Positions 38,812 to 49,550 of a stretch of DNA of 64,000 bases are shown in pieces (position 1 is the first letter of the stretch; each line of letters starts with the position of its first letter). The DNA lies in assembly GCA_038380795.1 (NCBI GenBank), contig CM076261.1, positions 36,171,866 through 36,235,865 of the forward strand, in the 5' to 3' direction. The notes beneath the pieces are model-generated. The model searched no databases. It had not been told where the DNA came from and worked only from the letters and a program-made list of their open reading frames with translations. Both the position numbers and the translations under genes were made by a program. Source of the stretch: Pyrocephalus nanus (taxonomy: Eukaryota; Chordata; Aves; Passeriformes; Tyrannidae).

Positions 38812-39404
38812 TGTGGTTTAACCCCAGCTGGTGACCAAACACCATGCTTCCTCATAGTAGGTAGTATGGGGCTCTGTTTTGCATTTGTGCTGAGCAGACT
38901 GTTGAAAATATAGAGATGTTTTTGTTAGTTCTGAGCAGTGCTTACACAAAGGCAAGGCCTTTTCTGCTTCTCCTGCTGTCATGCCAGTGAGGAGGCTGGG
39001 GGTGCACAAGTAGTTGGGAGGGGAGGCAGCCAGGACAGGTGACTGCAACTAACCCAAGGGATATTCCAGACCATATCACACCATTCCTAGGATAAAAAGT
39101 GGGGGAGGGAGGAGGAAGGGGGAAACATTCAGAGTGATTTTGTTTGTCTTCTCAAGTCACTGTTGTATGTGAGGCAGCCCTGCTTTCCTGGGGATGCCTA
39201 ATCACCTTCTTGCCCATGGGAAAGTGAATGGATTCCTAGTTTTGCTTTGTGTGTGTGGCTTTTGCTTTACCCATCAAACTGTCTTTATCTCAACCCACAA
39301 GTTTTTTCACTATTACCCTTCTGATTCTCTCCTCGAACCCACTGGTTGGGGAGCGAGCAAGCAACTGTGTGGTGCTTGGTTACTGGTAGGGTTAAATCTC
39401 AACA
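38812..39404 (+). mobile_element. Avian ERVL-type LTR, plus strand, with unusual 5' tip
   Basis: A 593-bp TG...CA unit. Landmarks of a common avian LTR group are CATGCCAGTGAGGAGGCTGG, GGGGGTGCACAAGTAGTTGG, CCTGCTTTCCTGGGGATG and CTGTCTTTATCTCAACCCAC. The TATA box (GGATAAAAAGT, about 39090) and the poly(A) region (TCAAACTGTC, near 39277) are degenerate. The first 36 bp (38812-38847) match the reverse complement of the last about 35 bp (39367-39404): both contain TTTAACCC and an ACCAA-CACCA block. In the form of this LTR I remember, the 5' end is instead a TGTGCTGGTTTTGGCTGGG type. There is no clear target-site duplication, and a CR1 starts directly at 39405. Confidence 0.85.
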
Positions 39405-39958
39405 GACTGCAAGACAGAGACTGGGGAACAAAATCCTTCCCTCTGTAAGACATCAGGTTCATGACTACTTGAAGAACCTCAAAATACATACATTTACAGA
39501 ACCTAATAAAATGCATCTCAGAGTCCTGAGGAAACTGGCTAATGTGGTTGCCAAACCACTCTCCACAATATTTAAAAAGTCATGGCAGTCAAGTGAAGTC
39601 CCAAATGACTGGGAAAAGGGAAACAATGCACACATTTTTTAAAAGAGTAGAAAGGAGCACCCATGTCAGTCTTAGCTCCATGCCTGGGAAGATGATAGAA
39701 AAGATCCTTTTAGAGGCTATGCTAAGGCACATGAGAGACAGGGAGCTGATTCAAGAGAGTCAGCATGGCTGTCTTATCAAGGGTAAGTCCTGCCAATGGC
39801 CTTCCATGGTGGAACGACTGACTCAGTGGACAAACAGCTACATATCTTGCTTATATGAACTTCTGAAAGTCCTTTGGCATGGTCCCTCACAATAGCTTTC
39901 CCTTTAAATGGGGGAGAAATGGATTTGAAGAGTGGACTGTTAGATGTCAGACTATTAA
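39405..39958 (+). mobile_element. CR1 ORF2 fragment, plus strand, left part of an interrupted copy
   Basis: Plus-strand CR1 from the central reverse transcriptase: AGAGTCCTGAGGAAACTGGC, TCATGGCAGTCAAGTGAAGT, GCCTGGGAAGATGATAGAAA, GTCAGCATGGCTGTCTTATC. The frame at 39542-39895 retains pieces of this protein. Near 39958, at GACTGTTAGATG...ATTAAGG, the match switches to a different CR1 copy, and the expected continuation reappears at 41074 (GATAAGGAAATGG). The inserted copy therefore splits this one. The element is frameshifted and lacks its 5' half, which ends at the LTR boundary. Confidence 0.87.
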
Positions 39959-41073
39959 GGGCACAGGAGCAGGCACCTTCCAAATGTCCAGCAGGCAAAG
40001 CAGAAGGCCAACTTGGCAATTGGCTCATGGGTCAAGCACAGAAGGTAGTAGTGAATGGGGAACATCAGACTGGCAACCTCTCACTAGTGGGATTCTTCAG
40101 GGCTCCATCTCAGGCCCTTCAATATCTTCATAAATGTCTTGAGCATGGGATTGGAAGGGATACTAAGCAAGCTTGCAGATGACACAAAAATGGGAGGAGC
40201 TGTTGACTCCCTCAAGGGCAGGGGGGCTCTGCAGAAAGACTTCAAAAAATTAGAGGACTGGGCAATCACCAAGCATATGAAGTTCAACAAGAGGAAGTGC
40301 TGGATTCTGCACTTGGGATGGGGCAACCCTGCATGTTCACACAGACTGTGTGAACAGACTGTGAAGATCATAAGATGTTGGAAAGCAGTACCACAGAAAG
40401 GGAGCTGGGGGTCCTGGTTGATGGCAAATTGAATATGCGTCAGCAGTGCCTTAGCAGCCATTAGGGCCAACCATATCCTGGGGGACATCAGGCAAAGCGT
40501 TGCCAGCTGATTGAGGGAGAGGATTGTCCTGCTCTGCAGTGTGGTGGCCTCACCTTGAAAACTGTGTGCAGATTTGGTCACCACAATATAAGAAAGATAT
40601 TAAGCCATTAGAAAGTGTCCAAAGGAGGGCAAGGAAGTGAAGGGCTTTGAGGGGAAGCTGTATGAGGAGCATCTGAGGTCAGTTGGTCTGTTCAACCAGC
40701 AGAAGAGGGGACTGAGGGGAGACCTCATTGCTGGCTACAACTTCCTTGTGAGAGGAATAGGAGAGGCAGACACTGATCTCTCTTCTGTGGTGACCAGTGA
40801 CAGAACCAGAGGGAATGACCTGAAGTTGTGTCAGGGGAGGTTTAGGTTGTCAATCAGGAAAAAATTTTTCACTCAGAGGGTGGTTAGGTGCTGGAACAGG
40901 CTCCTCAGGGAAGAGGTCACAGCACCAAGCTTGACAGAGTTCAAGAAGTATTTGGAGAATGCTCTTGAGCACATGGTGTGATTCTTGGATGAGGCTGGTC
41001 CTGTGCAGGGCCAGGAGCTGGACTTGACGATCTTTGTGGATCCCTTCCAACTCAGCATATTCTGTGATTCTAC
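39959..41073 (+). mobile_element. CR1 LINE, 5'-truncated, nested in an older CR1
   Basis: About 1.1 kb on the plus strand, of the same tail group as the 10155-11096 copy. The catalytic box is encoded at 40172-40183 and reads L-A-D-D. The frame at 40139-40432 continues with LKGRGALQKDFKKLEDWAI. The frame at 40637-40981 keeps most of the polymerase C-terminus ([18 protein letters not shown], ending in FKKYLENALEHM). It closes with a clear 3' UTR and the tail CATATTCTGTGATTCTACG. Stops and frameshifts separate the frames. The flanks show ATTAAGG on the left and ATAAGG on the right, which may be a short worn target duplication or host sequence. A 21-bp palindrome lies inside at 40335-40355. Confidence 0.92.
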
Positions 41074-41985
41074 GGATAAGGAAATGGTCGGATAGTTGTA
41101 TTCAGAGGGTAGTAGGTAACAGCTTAATGTCCAAATGAAAATCAGTGACCAGTGGTGTTCCTCAGAATTCCACATTGGCGCCAGTACTCTTTAATGTCAT
41201 CATCAACGACATAAACAAAGGGACACTCATCAAGTTTGCAGATGACTGCAAGCTGAGTGGTGCAGTTGACATTCCTGAGGGATGGGATGGGATCCAGAGG
41301 GACCTGGACAAGCTCAAGAAACGGTCTCATGGAAAATTCATGAGGTTCAACAAGTCCAAGTGGAAGGTGCTGCACACTGTTTAGGGAAACCCCTGGTATC
41401 ACTACAGGCTGGGGAATAAATAGGTGGAGGGCAGCCCTGCAGAGAAAGACTTGGAGTTGCTGGTAAATAAGAGGTTGGATGTGAGCTGACAAGATGTACA
41501 TGTAGCCCAGAAATCCAAGCCTTTCCTGGGCTGCATCAAAAGCAGTGTAACTAGCAGGTCAGACGGAGGTGATTCTCTACTCTGCTCTGGTGAGAACCCA
41601 CCTAGAGTGCTGCATCCAGCTCTGGAGTCTTCAGCAAAGGAAAGGCATGTACTTGTTGAAGCAAGTCTAGAAGAGGGCCAAGAAGATGAGTAGAGGGATG
41701 GAGCACCTTTCCTACGGGGAAAGGCTGAGACCATTGGGGTGGTTCAGCCGGGAGTACAGGAGGCTCCAGGGAAACCTTCTTGAGGCCTTTCAGTACTTAA
41801 AGGAGGCCTACAAAAAAGATGGGACAAACTTTTTAGCATAGCCTGTTGAACTAGGGCAAGGGGCAATGGTTTTAAACTGAAGAAGGATTGATTTAGGTTA
41901 AAGCAAGTTATTTTTACAATAGTGGTAAAACACTTAAACAAGTTGCCCAGGGTGATGGTAGATACATGTGCATTGGTATGGCTAT
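41074..41985 (+). mobile_element. CR1 ORF2 and 3' part, plus strand, right part of the interrupted copy
   Basis: Resumes the host CR1 at GATAAGGAAATGGTCGGATA and runs through a reverse-transcriptase section. The frame at 41145-41384 contains SGVPQ (41151-41165) and the intact catalytic F-A-D-D (41235-41246), then RDLDKLKK. Downstream landmarks are GCTGCATCAAAAGCAGTGT, CCTAGAGTGCTGCATCCAGC and TACGGGGAAAGGCTGAGACC. The sequence continues to about 41985 in the C-terminal coding region; a 3' tail is not recognisable. It is more diverged than the copy nested in it. Confidence 0.88.
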
Positions 41986-42667
41986 AATACACCTTTACAT
42001 ATTAGTGTCTATAAAGTATCATTGTTTCTTTGAATATCTAATCAAAATTTCAAAATTCATCTAAGAAACTCCTATATTCAGTTCTACACTCCAAATTTGA
42101 CTGTAAAGAGTTGAGTGACTTACTGAGATATTATTTGATAAATGAGTGCTATTTCAGGTGGACAGAAAATGTTAATAAAAATTGCACTGTTTCAATGAAA
42201 TAGAAATGTGAATGAGACTCTGTGGTGTTATATAAGATTCAGAAAAACTGCTTCTCTTTTCAGACTCAGGTGAATGGAGGATTGTGTTTTTTTCAACACA
42301 AATTGTTCTCTCATCTCATCTCATCCTGTAGCTATGTAGTTCCTGTTGCTCTAACTGAGATTGAATCCAGCTAATCCACAATGGAATTTAACAATGATGA
42401 AATCTTACAGGGCAGAGGTTCTTCAGCTTAAGTTACTGATACTGATTCAGAATACTATTCCCTCTGCTATTTCCTGTACAAAGTTGTTGATTTTCCAGGA
42501 CTGGAGATCCTGCTCTGAGGATCTCCTGACAATATAAAATACATGCCCTGGAGATACAACAATATCATTCCCTGTTAAAGATAAGCTATTATATAAATGC
42601 AGTGTGTGAAAAGCATGTGGTGGGAAACAGAAAATATAATAAAACACACGTATTTCTTAAGTTTAAT
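41986..42667. other. AT-rich DNA, no gene recognised
   Basis: Separates plus-strand from minus-strand CR1 blocks. Nothing assignable. Confidence 0.5.
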
Positions 42668-43203
42668 CATAGAATAGCTGAACATAGAAAGCAGTCTTTG
42701 GGTATCATTTTTCCAGTTGCCACTGCCCAAAACAGTGTGAACTACAAAAGGTTGTCCAGGGCTGTATCCAGTTAAGTTTTGAGTATCTTCAAGGACAGAG
42801 ACCCTACAACCACTCTGGGCAACCTGTTTCAGTGTTCGGTCAACATGGAAGGAAAAAAAAAAAAGTGTGAAGGGTTGCTTCAATGGAATTTCTTGTGTTT
42901 CAGTTAGTGTCCATTGTCTCTTCTCCTTGCACAGGAAACCGCTGAGAAGAGTCTGACTCTGTCTTCCTCAGTTCCTCTGGAAGTTACTTATACAAATTGA
43001 TAAGAACATAGTGAGCTTTCATTTCTCCAGGCTGAACAGTCCCAGGTCTCTCACCCTCTCCTTTTATGTCAAATGCTCTATTCCCTCAATCATCTTCATG
43101 GACCTTTACTGGACTCACTTTGCTACATTCATATCTCTCTTGCACCGGGGAGCTCAGACCTCATCCCAACACTACAGACATGTCCTCACCAGGACTAGAG
43201 AGG
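42668..43203 (-). mobile_element. CR1 LINE, minus strand, 3' portion of a long old copy
   Basis: The tail ATCATAGAATAGCTGAACAT begins the copy. The 3' UTR and ORF2 C-terminus follow: ACTCTGGGCAACCTGTTTCA, TCTCCAGGCTGAACAGTCCC, GACCTTTACTGGACTCACTT. At 43203 the sequence is broken by another CR1 tail, and the host continues at 43311. An A-run at about 42851-42864 lies inside. Confidence 0.88.
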
Positions 43204-43310
43204 AATCATAGAATGCCTTGAGTTAGAAGGGAATTTAGAGATTATTTAGTTCCAATCCCCTTGACATGGGGAAACCTTTTACTAGGTCAGGTTGCTCAGA
43301 TGCTCCTCAA
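43204..43310 (-). mobile_element. Short CR1 3'-end insertion nested in a CR1
   Basis: About 107 bp consisting only of a CR1 3' UTR and tail in minus orientation: GAATCATAGAATGCCTTGAG, then TTAGAAGGGAATTTAGAGAT. It interrupts the host CR1 between TCCTCACCAGGACTAGAG and ATGGCAATGCTCTTCCTAAT, with a small amount of host sequence missing. The insert is extremely 5'-truncated. Confidence 0.85.
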
Positions 43311-44800
43311 ACTGATGGCAATGCTCTTCCTAATGCAATCCAGGATACTGTTGGACTTATCTACCATGAGGTCCATGTGGCTGCTTTTTCTTTTATCATT
43401 AATTTTTTCCATAAAGAAAAAAGCCAGAAAACACCATGAACATGTGATTGACTTACTGTTCATTTGAGCTCTCAGGTCCTTTTCTGAAAAGCTGCTCCCC
43501 AGCTGGTCCATCCCCAGTGCTTACCGGTACATAAGATTATTTCTTCCCAAGTGCAGGTCTTGGCATGCTGCCGTGCAGAACTTTGTGAGGTTCCAGTTAT
43601 CCCATTTCTCCAGCTCAAAAAGGACTTTTTGCTACTAATTACAACCCTTTAAGCCTCACAGATTAGCTAATTTTCAATTCACTTAACTGTTCATTTATCT
43701 AGTCTATAGTTCATCATTTTATCAATGAGGATGTAATGGGAGATGGTTGAAAGCCATATTAAAGTCAAGAAAAAATGTCTGCTGTTCTCTTGTCATGTAT
43801 CAAGACAATTACCTAATCACAGCTCAATCAAGCATGATATACCCTTCAGTAATCCATGCTGACTTCTCCAGCCAACCTTTTGGCCTTCATATAATGTCTG
43901 GAAATAGTTACCAGGAGTATTTCCTCCATCATCTTCACACAGATTAAAATGATCAGCCTTAAGCACCCAGGATTTTATTTCTTAACCTCTTTGAACATAT
44001 CAGTAACATATTGTTTTTTCCAGTCTTCATACTAGGATAGTGTCTCTATACCCCTTGTAGATCACCTGACCATGCTTTTGTATCTCTCATATTTCTTTGC
44101 GTTTGAGATGTCAGCAGCTCCTTGTTCAACAGTGCAAACATCAAGATAGACCATTCTTGAGTTTAGAGGAGGTGACCATAAAAATCAATTGACTCTTCTG
44201 GCCTCATTTGTTCTCCAGGTTCATATCCCATGGGATTCTTCCAATTAGATCTCTTTCAGGTCAAAATCTCTTCTGAAGTCCATGATTGTGATACTGCTTT
44301 TTGCTTTGTTCTTTCCTCTTTGGATTCTGATTTCACTATTCCCTGGTCAGTGCAGCCAAGGCTATTCCCCACCTACACATTCTAAACATTTCTGCTTTGT
44401 TTGTGAGTATCATGTCCAGCAGAGCATCTCCCCTCATCATTTTTATCACCTTTGTTAGGAAGCTGTCATCAATGAGCTCGAGAAACCTCCTGTATTACTG
44501 CTGTCTTGTTGTGTTGTCCTTCTAGTGCATACTGGGGAGGTTCAAGGCCTCCATAAGGACTGAGACCTACAAATGTGAGACTTCTTCCAATTGTATACAA
44601 AAGGTCTCATCTACTTCTTCCCAATCAAGCAGTCTGTAGCAGACATTCACAACAGTATTGAACATGTTACATATTAGTTTTATTGATCAAATCCTGTATA
44701 TTTCAGGTTCCATTAATAATAAGTCTTTCCAGGGGGATGCCTCATAATTCATACCACTAACACTGGACACCATTCTTTTGCACCATATAAGAAGTTATCC
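43311..44800 (-). mobile_element. CR1 LINE, minus strand, ORF2 body of the same old copy
   Basis: Continues the host CR1 upstream in ORF2: ATGCAATCCAGGATACTGTT, CCCAAGTGCAGGTCTTGGCA, then AATCCATGCTGACTTCTCCA. Endonuclease-side sequence follows at 44461-44640: GAAGCTGTCATCAATGAGCT, CTCATCTACTTCTTCCCAAT, AGCAGACATTCACAACAGTA. About 65 bp near 43388-43452 do not match CR1 and look like a small unrelated insert. At roughly 2 kb including the 42668-43203 part, this is one of the longest CR1 copies here. No usable frame survives. Confidence 0.8.
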
Positions 44801-46625
44801 TAATGCCATCAATAACACACTCTTAATAGCCCAGATGTTGACTCTTTATTTCGTCATGAGAAAATAAAATAATAATAATCTACAAGGAATAACTAAAGCA
44901 CTCTGATATAGACTGTAATTGCATGTTCTGTTCAGTAAAATTTTATTTAGGTTAATTTTCCAGAGCCTTACTTTTTATAATTGACACTCCTCTCTTACAG
45001 AATTTAATTAGATTCCATGTCACTCAATAAAATTGGAAACTTCATTCAAATGTAAATCACACTAGTTTAGGAATGTACAACCTGAATAAGTAGATGCGTC
45101 AAATAGGATTTTTTTTTTTAAGGCAAATAAACTATGTGATATGAAACAAAATCATCTGTATGAAAAAATTTCAGTGTGTTTTATAGTTTGCTTCACATAA
45201 ATGAATATGTTTCAATTTTTCTTCTGCATGCTTCAGAACATAAGTTTCATTTTCAATTTTTTTAATGGTTCCACAGGAAAAGCCAACTCCATGCAGTGTG
45301 TTGCTTTTTGTTGCATTGTAAATTTATATGACTATGACTTGTGAAATGAGTAGGAGAAAATTACTGTTTACAACCTAAAATGTATATTAGAATTTATACT
45401 AAGCATCTAAATTGAACAAGGGAATTCAGGACAGACTTAGCTATTATCTGTCACAGACACACAAACCAGATTGCCTGCAAATGATTTAGCACTAGATTTC
45501 CTGTGATTGCACTATCCACTGGATGAATTATTCTCCTTTACTTACTTCATTTATGGCATGAATAAAAAAAAGCAAAACCATATCACTGTACAGAAAACAG
45601 CTGGTCTAATGTAATTGGAGATAAATGCTGAAGTCTCAATATTATAATATGTGACAAAATATCATGGTTATTACCCATGATGGGAGAAACTACAGCTACA
45701 GAGCAGGAATATGGAGGAAGACCACACTGTCCTCACTCTCCATTCTCTTACCAAACATCATGGCTGTAAACATTCTCTGAAAAAATGTAACCTGCATTGA
45801 ACAGTATCGCACACACAAAAATATGATGACTCCTCCTATATCACACTGAATCACTGATTTTTATATGTGATCTACACTGCTTCTTATCAGATTCCTAGAC
45901 ATAATGAAGAAACATGTTGACTTCACGGTACACGTAGGAATTCAGGATTTAAAATACTCAGTATGAATCCAAATAACTTGATTGAATAAAGCATAAAATG
46001 GTGTTTTTCAAACTGGATGCTCAAATACACAGTGCATGCTGGAAAAATACATTTTTTCATGTTATTATTTTCCCATAGTTTCACAGACTTTCACAGTGTC
46101 TCATCCTTTGCCTTCCCTCACCACTGATATCCGTATTAGTTTTGCTACCAATGTGTGAGAAAAAAACCCGAAAAACAAACACCTCTTTCACTTTGTAAGT
46201 GAAAAAATTAGCTCACTGAAACTAAAAAAAGTTGGATGGGTTTTTTTTTGTTATTTTTGATTGACTACCTTGAGAAAAATATTTCAGCCAAATATTCAGT
46301 TATGCGCTTTCAACTGTATTGTTTTTATATCAGACAAATAAAATAAAAAAAGAAAATTCCAATATTAAACCAGGGTTTTTTTTTTAAAGCTGCCTGAAAA
46401 CCCTCGTCAGATTTCCAAGATTTAATCAGAACTGGACATTCCAGCCCCTTAGAACTTTTGGAACTTTTAATCCAATCTGACATATAAAAATTCCTACAGT
46501 GATCCCTGTTATTAGTTCTCTAGTGTCTTTGTTAGTGCAGATAGTTTTCTGTCAATCTTGAAAGTCCAAAAATAATGTTTTATAAACATTCAAGTACAAT
46601 TATACATCACAAATGATGGACCCAA
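44801..46625. other. AT-rich DNA, no gene recognised
   Basis: Nothing assignable between the long CR1 and the rearranged LTR, apart from short A- and T-runs. Confidence 0.5.
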
Positions 46626-47129
46626 TGTAGGGCTTTCTGTGGCGGAGTTTTTTTAGGGGGGAGTGGGGAGGGCTGTAGGGGTGGCTTCTGCTAGAAACTG
46701 CTAGAAGCTTCCCCTATCTGGTAGAGCCAATGCCAGGCAGCTCCAGGACAGGTTTCCTGCTGCTGGCCAAGGCCAAGCCAATCAGGAGTAATAGTAATGC
46801 CTCTGTGATAACATATTTAAGAACTGAAAGGTATTGCACAGGAAGAATTCCAGCCAGGGAAGAGAGGAGTGGGAACATGGGAACAACAGTGCAGATCCCA
46901 AGGTCAGTGCAGAAGGAGGGGCAGGAGGTGCTCCAGCAGCTGGAGCTGAGGTTCCCCTGCAGCCCGTGGTGCAGACCACGGTGGAGCAGCTGTGCCTCTG
47001 CAGCCCATGGAGGACTATTGGGGTGCAGAGACCCACCTGCAGCCCATGGAGAAGCCTGTGCTGGAGCAGGTGGATATCCAAAGGAGGCTGTGACCCCGTG
47101 GGAGGTACAAGATGGAGTAGGGTCCTGCC
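46626..47129 (+). mobile_element. ERVL-type LTR, left part in plus orientation
   Basis: Plus-strand LTR sequence related to the copy at 30259-31311: TGCTAGAAACTGCTAGAAGC, CTGGCCAAGGCCAAGCCAAT, AGGGAAGAGAGGAGTGGGAA, GGTCAGTGCAGAAGGAGGGG. It stops abruptly at 47129, about half way along the LTR. The missing right half lies next to it in reverse orientation (47161-47746). The last 122 bp (47008-47129) recur exactly, inverted, at 47747-47868. The left end is approximate. Reading frames on both strands (46714-47190) come from the LTR and encode no retroviral protein. Confidence 0.85.
47008..47129 (+). repeat. 122-bp perfect inverted repeat, left arm
   Basis: Starts at TGGAGGACTATTGGGGTGCA and ends at GAGTAGGGTCCTGCC. 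Compared base by base, it is the exact reverse complement of 47747-47868. The bases just outside differ on both sides (A versus G at the left, C versus A at the right). The arms flank 617 bp (47130-47746). Confidence 0.95.
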
Positions 47130-47160
47130 CAGCTATAAACTTTTCTTCTGTTTTTAATGC

Positions 47161-47746
47161 TGCAGTGGGTTGACCCTGGCTGTATGCCAAGTATCCACTA
47201 AAGCCACTCTCTCACTCCCCTCTGCCAGTGGACAGAGGGGAGAAAAAAACAACAGCTAAGGATTTATGAATTGAGATAACAGCTGGGAGAGGTAACTTAC
47301 TGATTAGCCTCACAGGCAAAACAGACACAAAGTGGGGATATTACTTAAATTTATTACTAACAGGATAAGAGCAAAAGAGTGAGAAATAAAATAATTTTAA
47401 AAACACCTTCCCTCCATCCCTCCTTCCTTCCATATTCTCCCTCCTCCCCCTCCCGTGGTGCAGGGGGATGGGGAATGGGGGTTACGGTCAGTTGTTGTTT
47501 CTGCTGCTGCTCAGGGACAGGAGTCCTTCCCCTGCTCCTGTGGGGTCCTTAATGGACCTCTCTGGCATGAGTTCATTTCTTGGACAACAGTTCTTCACAA
47601 ACTGCTGTCCCATGGGCAGTTCTCCATAGGGTGCAGTCCGTCATCAATGAGCTGTACCAGTGTGGGTCCCCCACAGGGGCCACCACTCCTACCCAGGAAA
47701 AGTGTGCTCCAGTATGGGCTTTCCTCTGCACAGGCTGCAGGTCTCT
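47161..47746 (-). mobile_element. ERVL-type LTR, right part, inverted
   Basis: The plus strand shows TGCAGTGGGTTGACCCTGGC at 47161, the reverse complement of this LTR group's 3' terminus (compare the 31311 end). Read on the minus strand, it continues the plus-strand LTR seamlessly after position 47129: AGAGACCTGCAGCCTGTGCA aligns with the corresponding stretch after 30715. It runs through a poly(A) signal AATAAA (minus strand, near 47365) to the LTR end. About 31 bp of non-LTR sequence (47130-47160) lie between the LTR end and the left arm. Adding 46626-47129 to this segment in reverse accounts for a complete LTR of about 1.1 kb. Confidence 0.88.
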
Positions 47747-47868
47747 GGCAGGACCCTACTCCATCTTGTACCTCCCACGGGGTCACAGCCTCCTTTGGAT
47801 ATCCACCTGCTCCAGCACAGGCTTCTCCATGGGCTGCAGGTGGGTCTCTGCACCCCAATAGTCCTCCA
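47747..47868 (-). repeat. 122-bp perfect inverted repeat, right arm
   Basis: The exact reverse complement of 47008-47129. It follows directly on the inverted LTR part and ends at 47868, after which CR1-like sequence begins. The identical peptide string DPTPSCTSHGVTASFGYPP appears in the minus frame at 46714-47190 and the plus frame at 47455-47895, which independently confirms the repeat. Confidence 0.95.
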
Positions 47869-49550
47869 CCACTGGAACCTGGGCAGGTTGTTTGATCTCC
47901 CTGAGGTTGTCTCTTCTGCAGCCTGAAAAGTCCCAAGACCCCTTCCTGCAGAGCTGCTCCCAGAAAGGTAGACCACAGCCTGTGTCCTTACTGTGTCAGT
48001 GCTTACTGACCACAAACAGAACACAGATTTACGCTTGCTGCAATTCAGGGGATTTTTGTCAGCCTATTTCTCTAGCCTGTCTAGGTCCTTCTGAATGACA
48101 GTTCTGCTACCGAGTGTGTTGCTGCATACCCACAGTTCCAACAGTTTGGTATAAGCTCCAAGCTTAGTGAGAGAGCATTCCTTTGCATCCTCCAGACTTC
48201 TGTAATACTCCACTTTTACCAGCCTATAGTATGCAGCCCTCTTGCCCACCTCTATAATTTTTTTCCCATCCATCTAATTGTTCATTCCTCCAGACCATAA
48301 AGTTTCATCATAGATACAAGAATGTCATGGGAGGTCATGTCATGTCTTTATAAAGTTGAAGAAAATTATATTTACCTATCCATAAAATAAGTAATTTCAT
48401 CACTGAAGGTAATCAGGATTGGTCAGGCATGACTCAGTCTTGCTAATTCTGTGCTGACTATTCCCAATTATCTACTTCACTTATTGCCGTGCCCAGCAAT
48501 GTGTTTTCAGAGGACTGACTCTGTGCTTTCCCAAGGGATGAAGCAGGGCTGGCAAGCCAGTAGGTTGTTTGCTTAAACATTTGGTCTTTGAAGATAAGTG
48601 CAACACTTCACTTCTTCCTGTTGCTGTGGACCTCCCCTGATCTCCACAATGCTTCAAAAAAGATAAGGAACAACCATTTGAGGACATTGGGCAACTGTCT
48701 GAGCACAAAGGCCTGGGAAACCTTGCTAGCGAAGTCTGAGGGAAGGAAGATACTGGATATGAAACATCAGTCTTTTCTTTGTCTACTGTGCCTTAATCAT
48801 CAAAGCAATTTAGTGACAGACCTATATTTTCTTAGTTAAATCTTTTACTACTAATGCACAATAAGGAGTCCTTTTATTGTTCTTGACATCTTTTGCAAAA
48901 ATCAACTGTGTGCAAATCTTCAGCTTCACTCTTCCTTGGTAACTACAGCCAAGGCTGCCATTGATTACTACATTCCTGAACAACTGCTTTCTAGTGAGTA
49001 GCACATTCACCTGTGTGTCATTCCTGGTGGGCTCAAGTGTCTGGATCAAGATGCTGTTTCTCACACTCTCCAGAAATCTCCTTGACTGCTTCCATCCCAC
49101 TATGTTGTTATTCTAGCAGATGTCATGGAGGTTCAAGACCCTCATGAACATGAGTTGGTGAACCCGACATACCCTCAGCTCATTTAAAGCATGCTTTGGA
49201 CTAAGCGGCTTGGAATATAACCCCACCATGCTGTTACACTCATTGGCCTCTCCTTGTATCCTGATCAGTGAGCTCTCAGACATTGTCTATTATGTGGAAA
49301 GACATCACATTTTTAAGCTTTTCCTTCACAAATAGCATAATCCCCTACCCTTGTCTTCCCTGGATATTTTGCACCTGTCCCACACTTTACTCTGGCTGTG
49401 TGAGCTTCATAAATCCATTTCAGTTATTCCAATAATCTCATCGTTCTTTTTACTAAATGCAAATGTTTATTTCCTCCTGATTACTTCCCCACATGTAGGC
49501 ATTTGTGCCCATACCCTTGAGATGGATCATCTTTTGCTTCATTTCTTCCT
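47869..49550 (-). mobile_element. Old CR1 LINE, minus strand, decayed ORF2
   Basis: Starts in ORF2 C-terminal sequence (GATCTCCCTGAGGTTGTCTC, then CTGCAGCCTGAAAAG). It continues through CTGTCTAGGTCCTTCTGAAT, GGTAATCAGGATTGGTCAGG and GCTGTGGACCTCCCCTGATC. Sequence matching the endonuclease-side region of the copy at 44461-44640 follows: CTCACACTCTCCAGAAATCT, GCAGATGTCATGGAGGTTCA. There are several gaps, and similarity fades by about 49550. No frame is intact. The 3' UTR was not seen at the left end, so it was lost or displaced by the LTR rearrangement. Confidence 0.75.

Noticed and set aside
40084..40584. 166-codon minus-strand frame
   Set aside because: It is the antisense of CR1 reverse transcriptase; the real coding strand is plus and is already decayed.
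46714..47895. Long frames on both strands sharing an identical peptide
   Set aside because: The shared peptide is the 122-bp inverted repeat read on opposite strands, not a duplicated gene.
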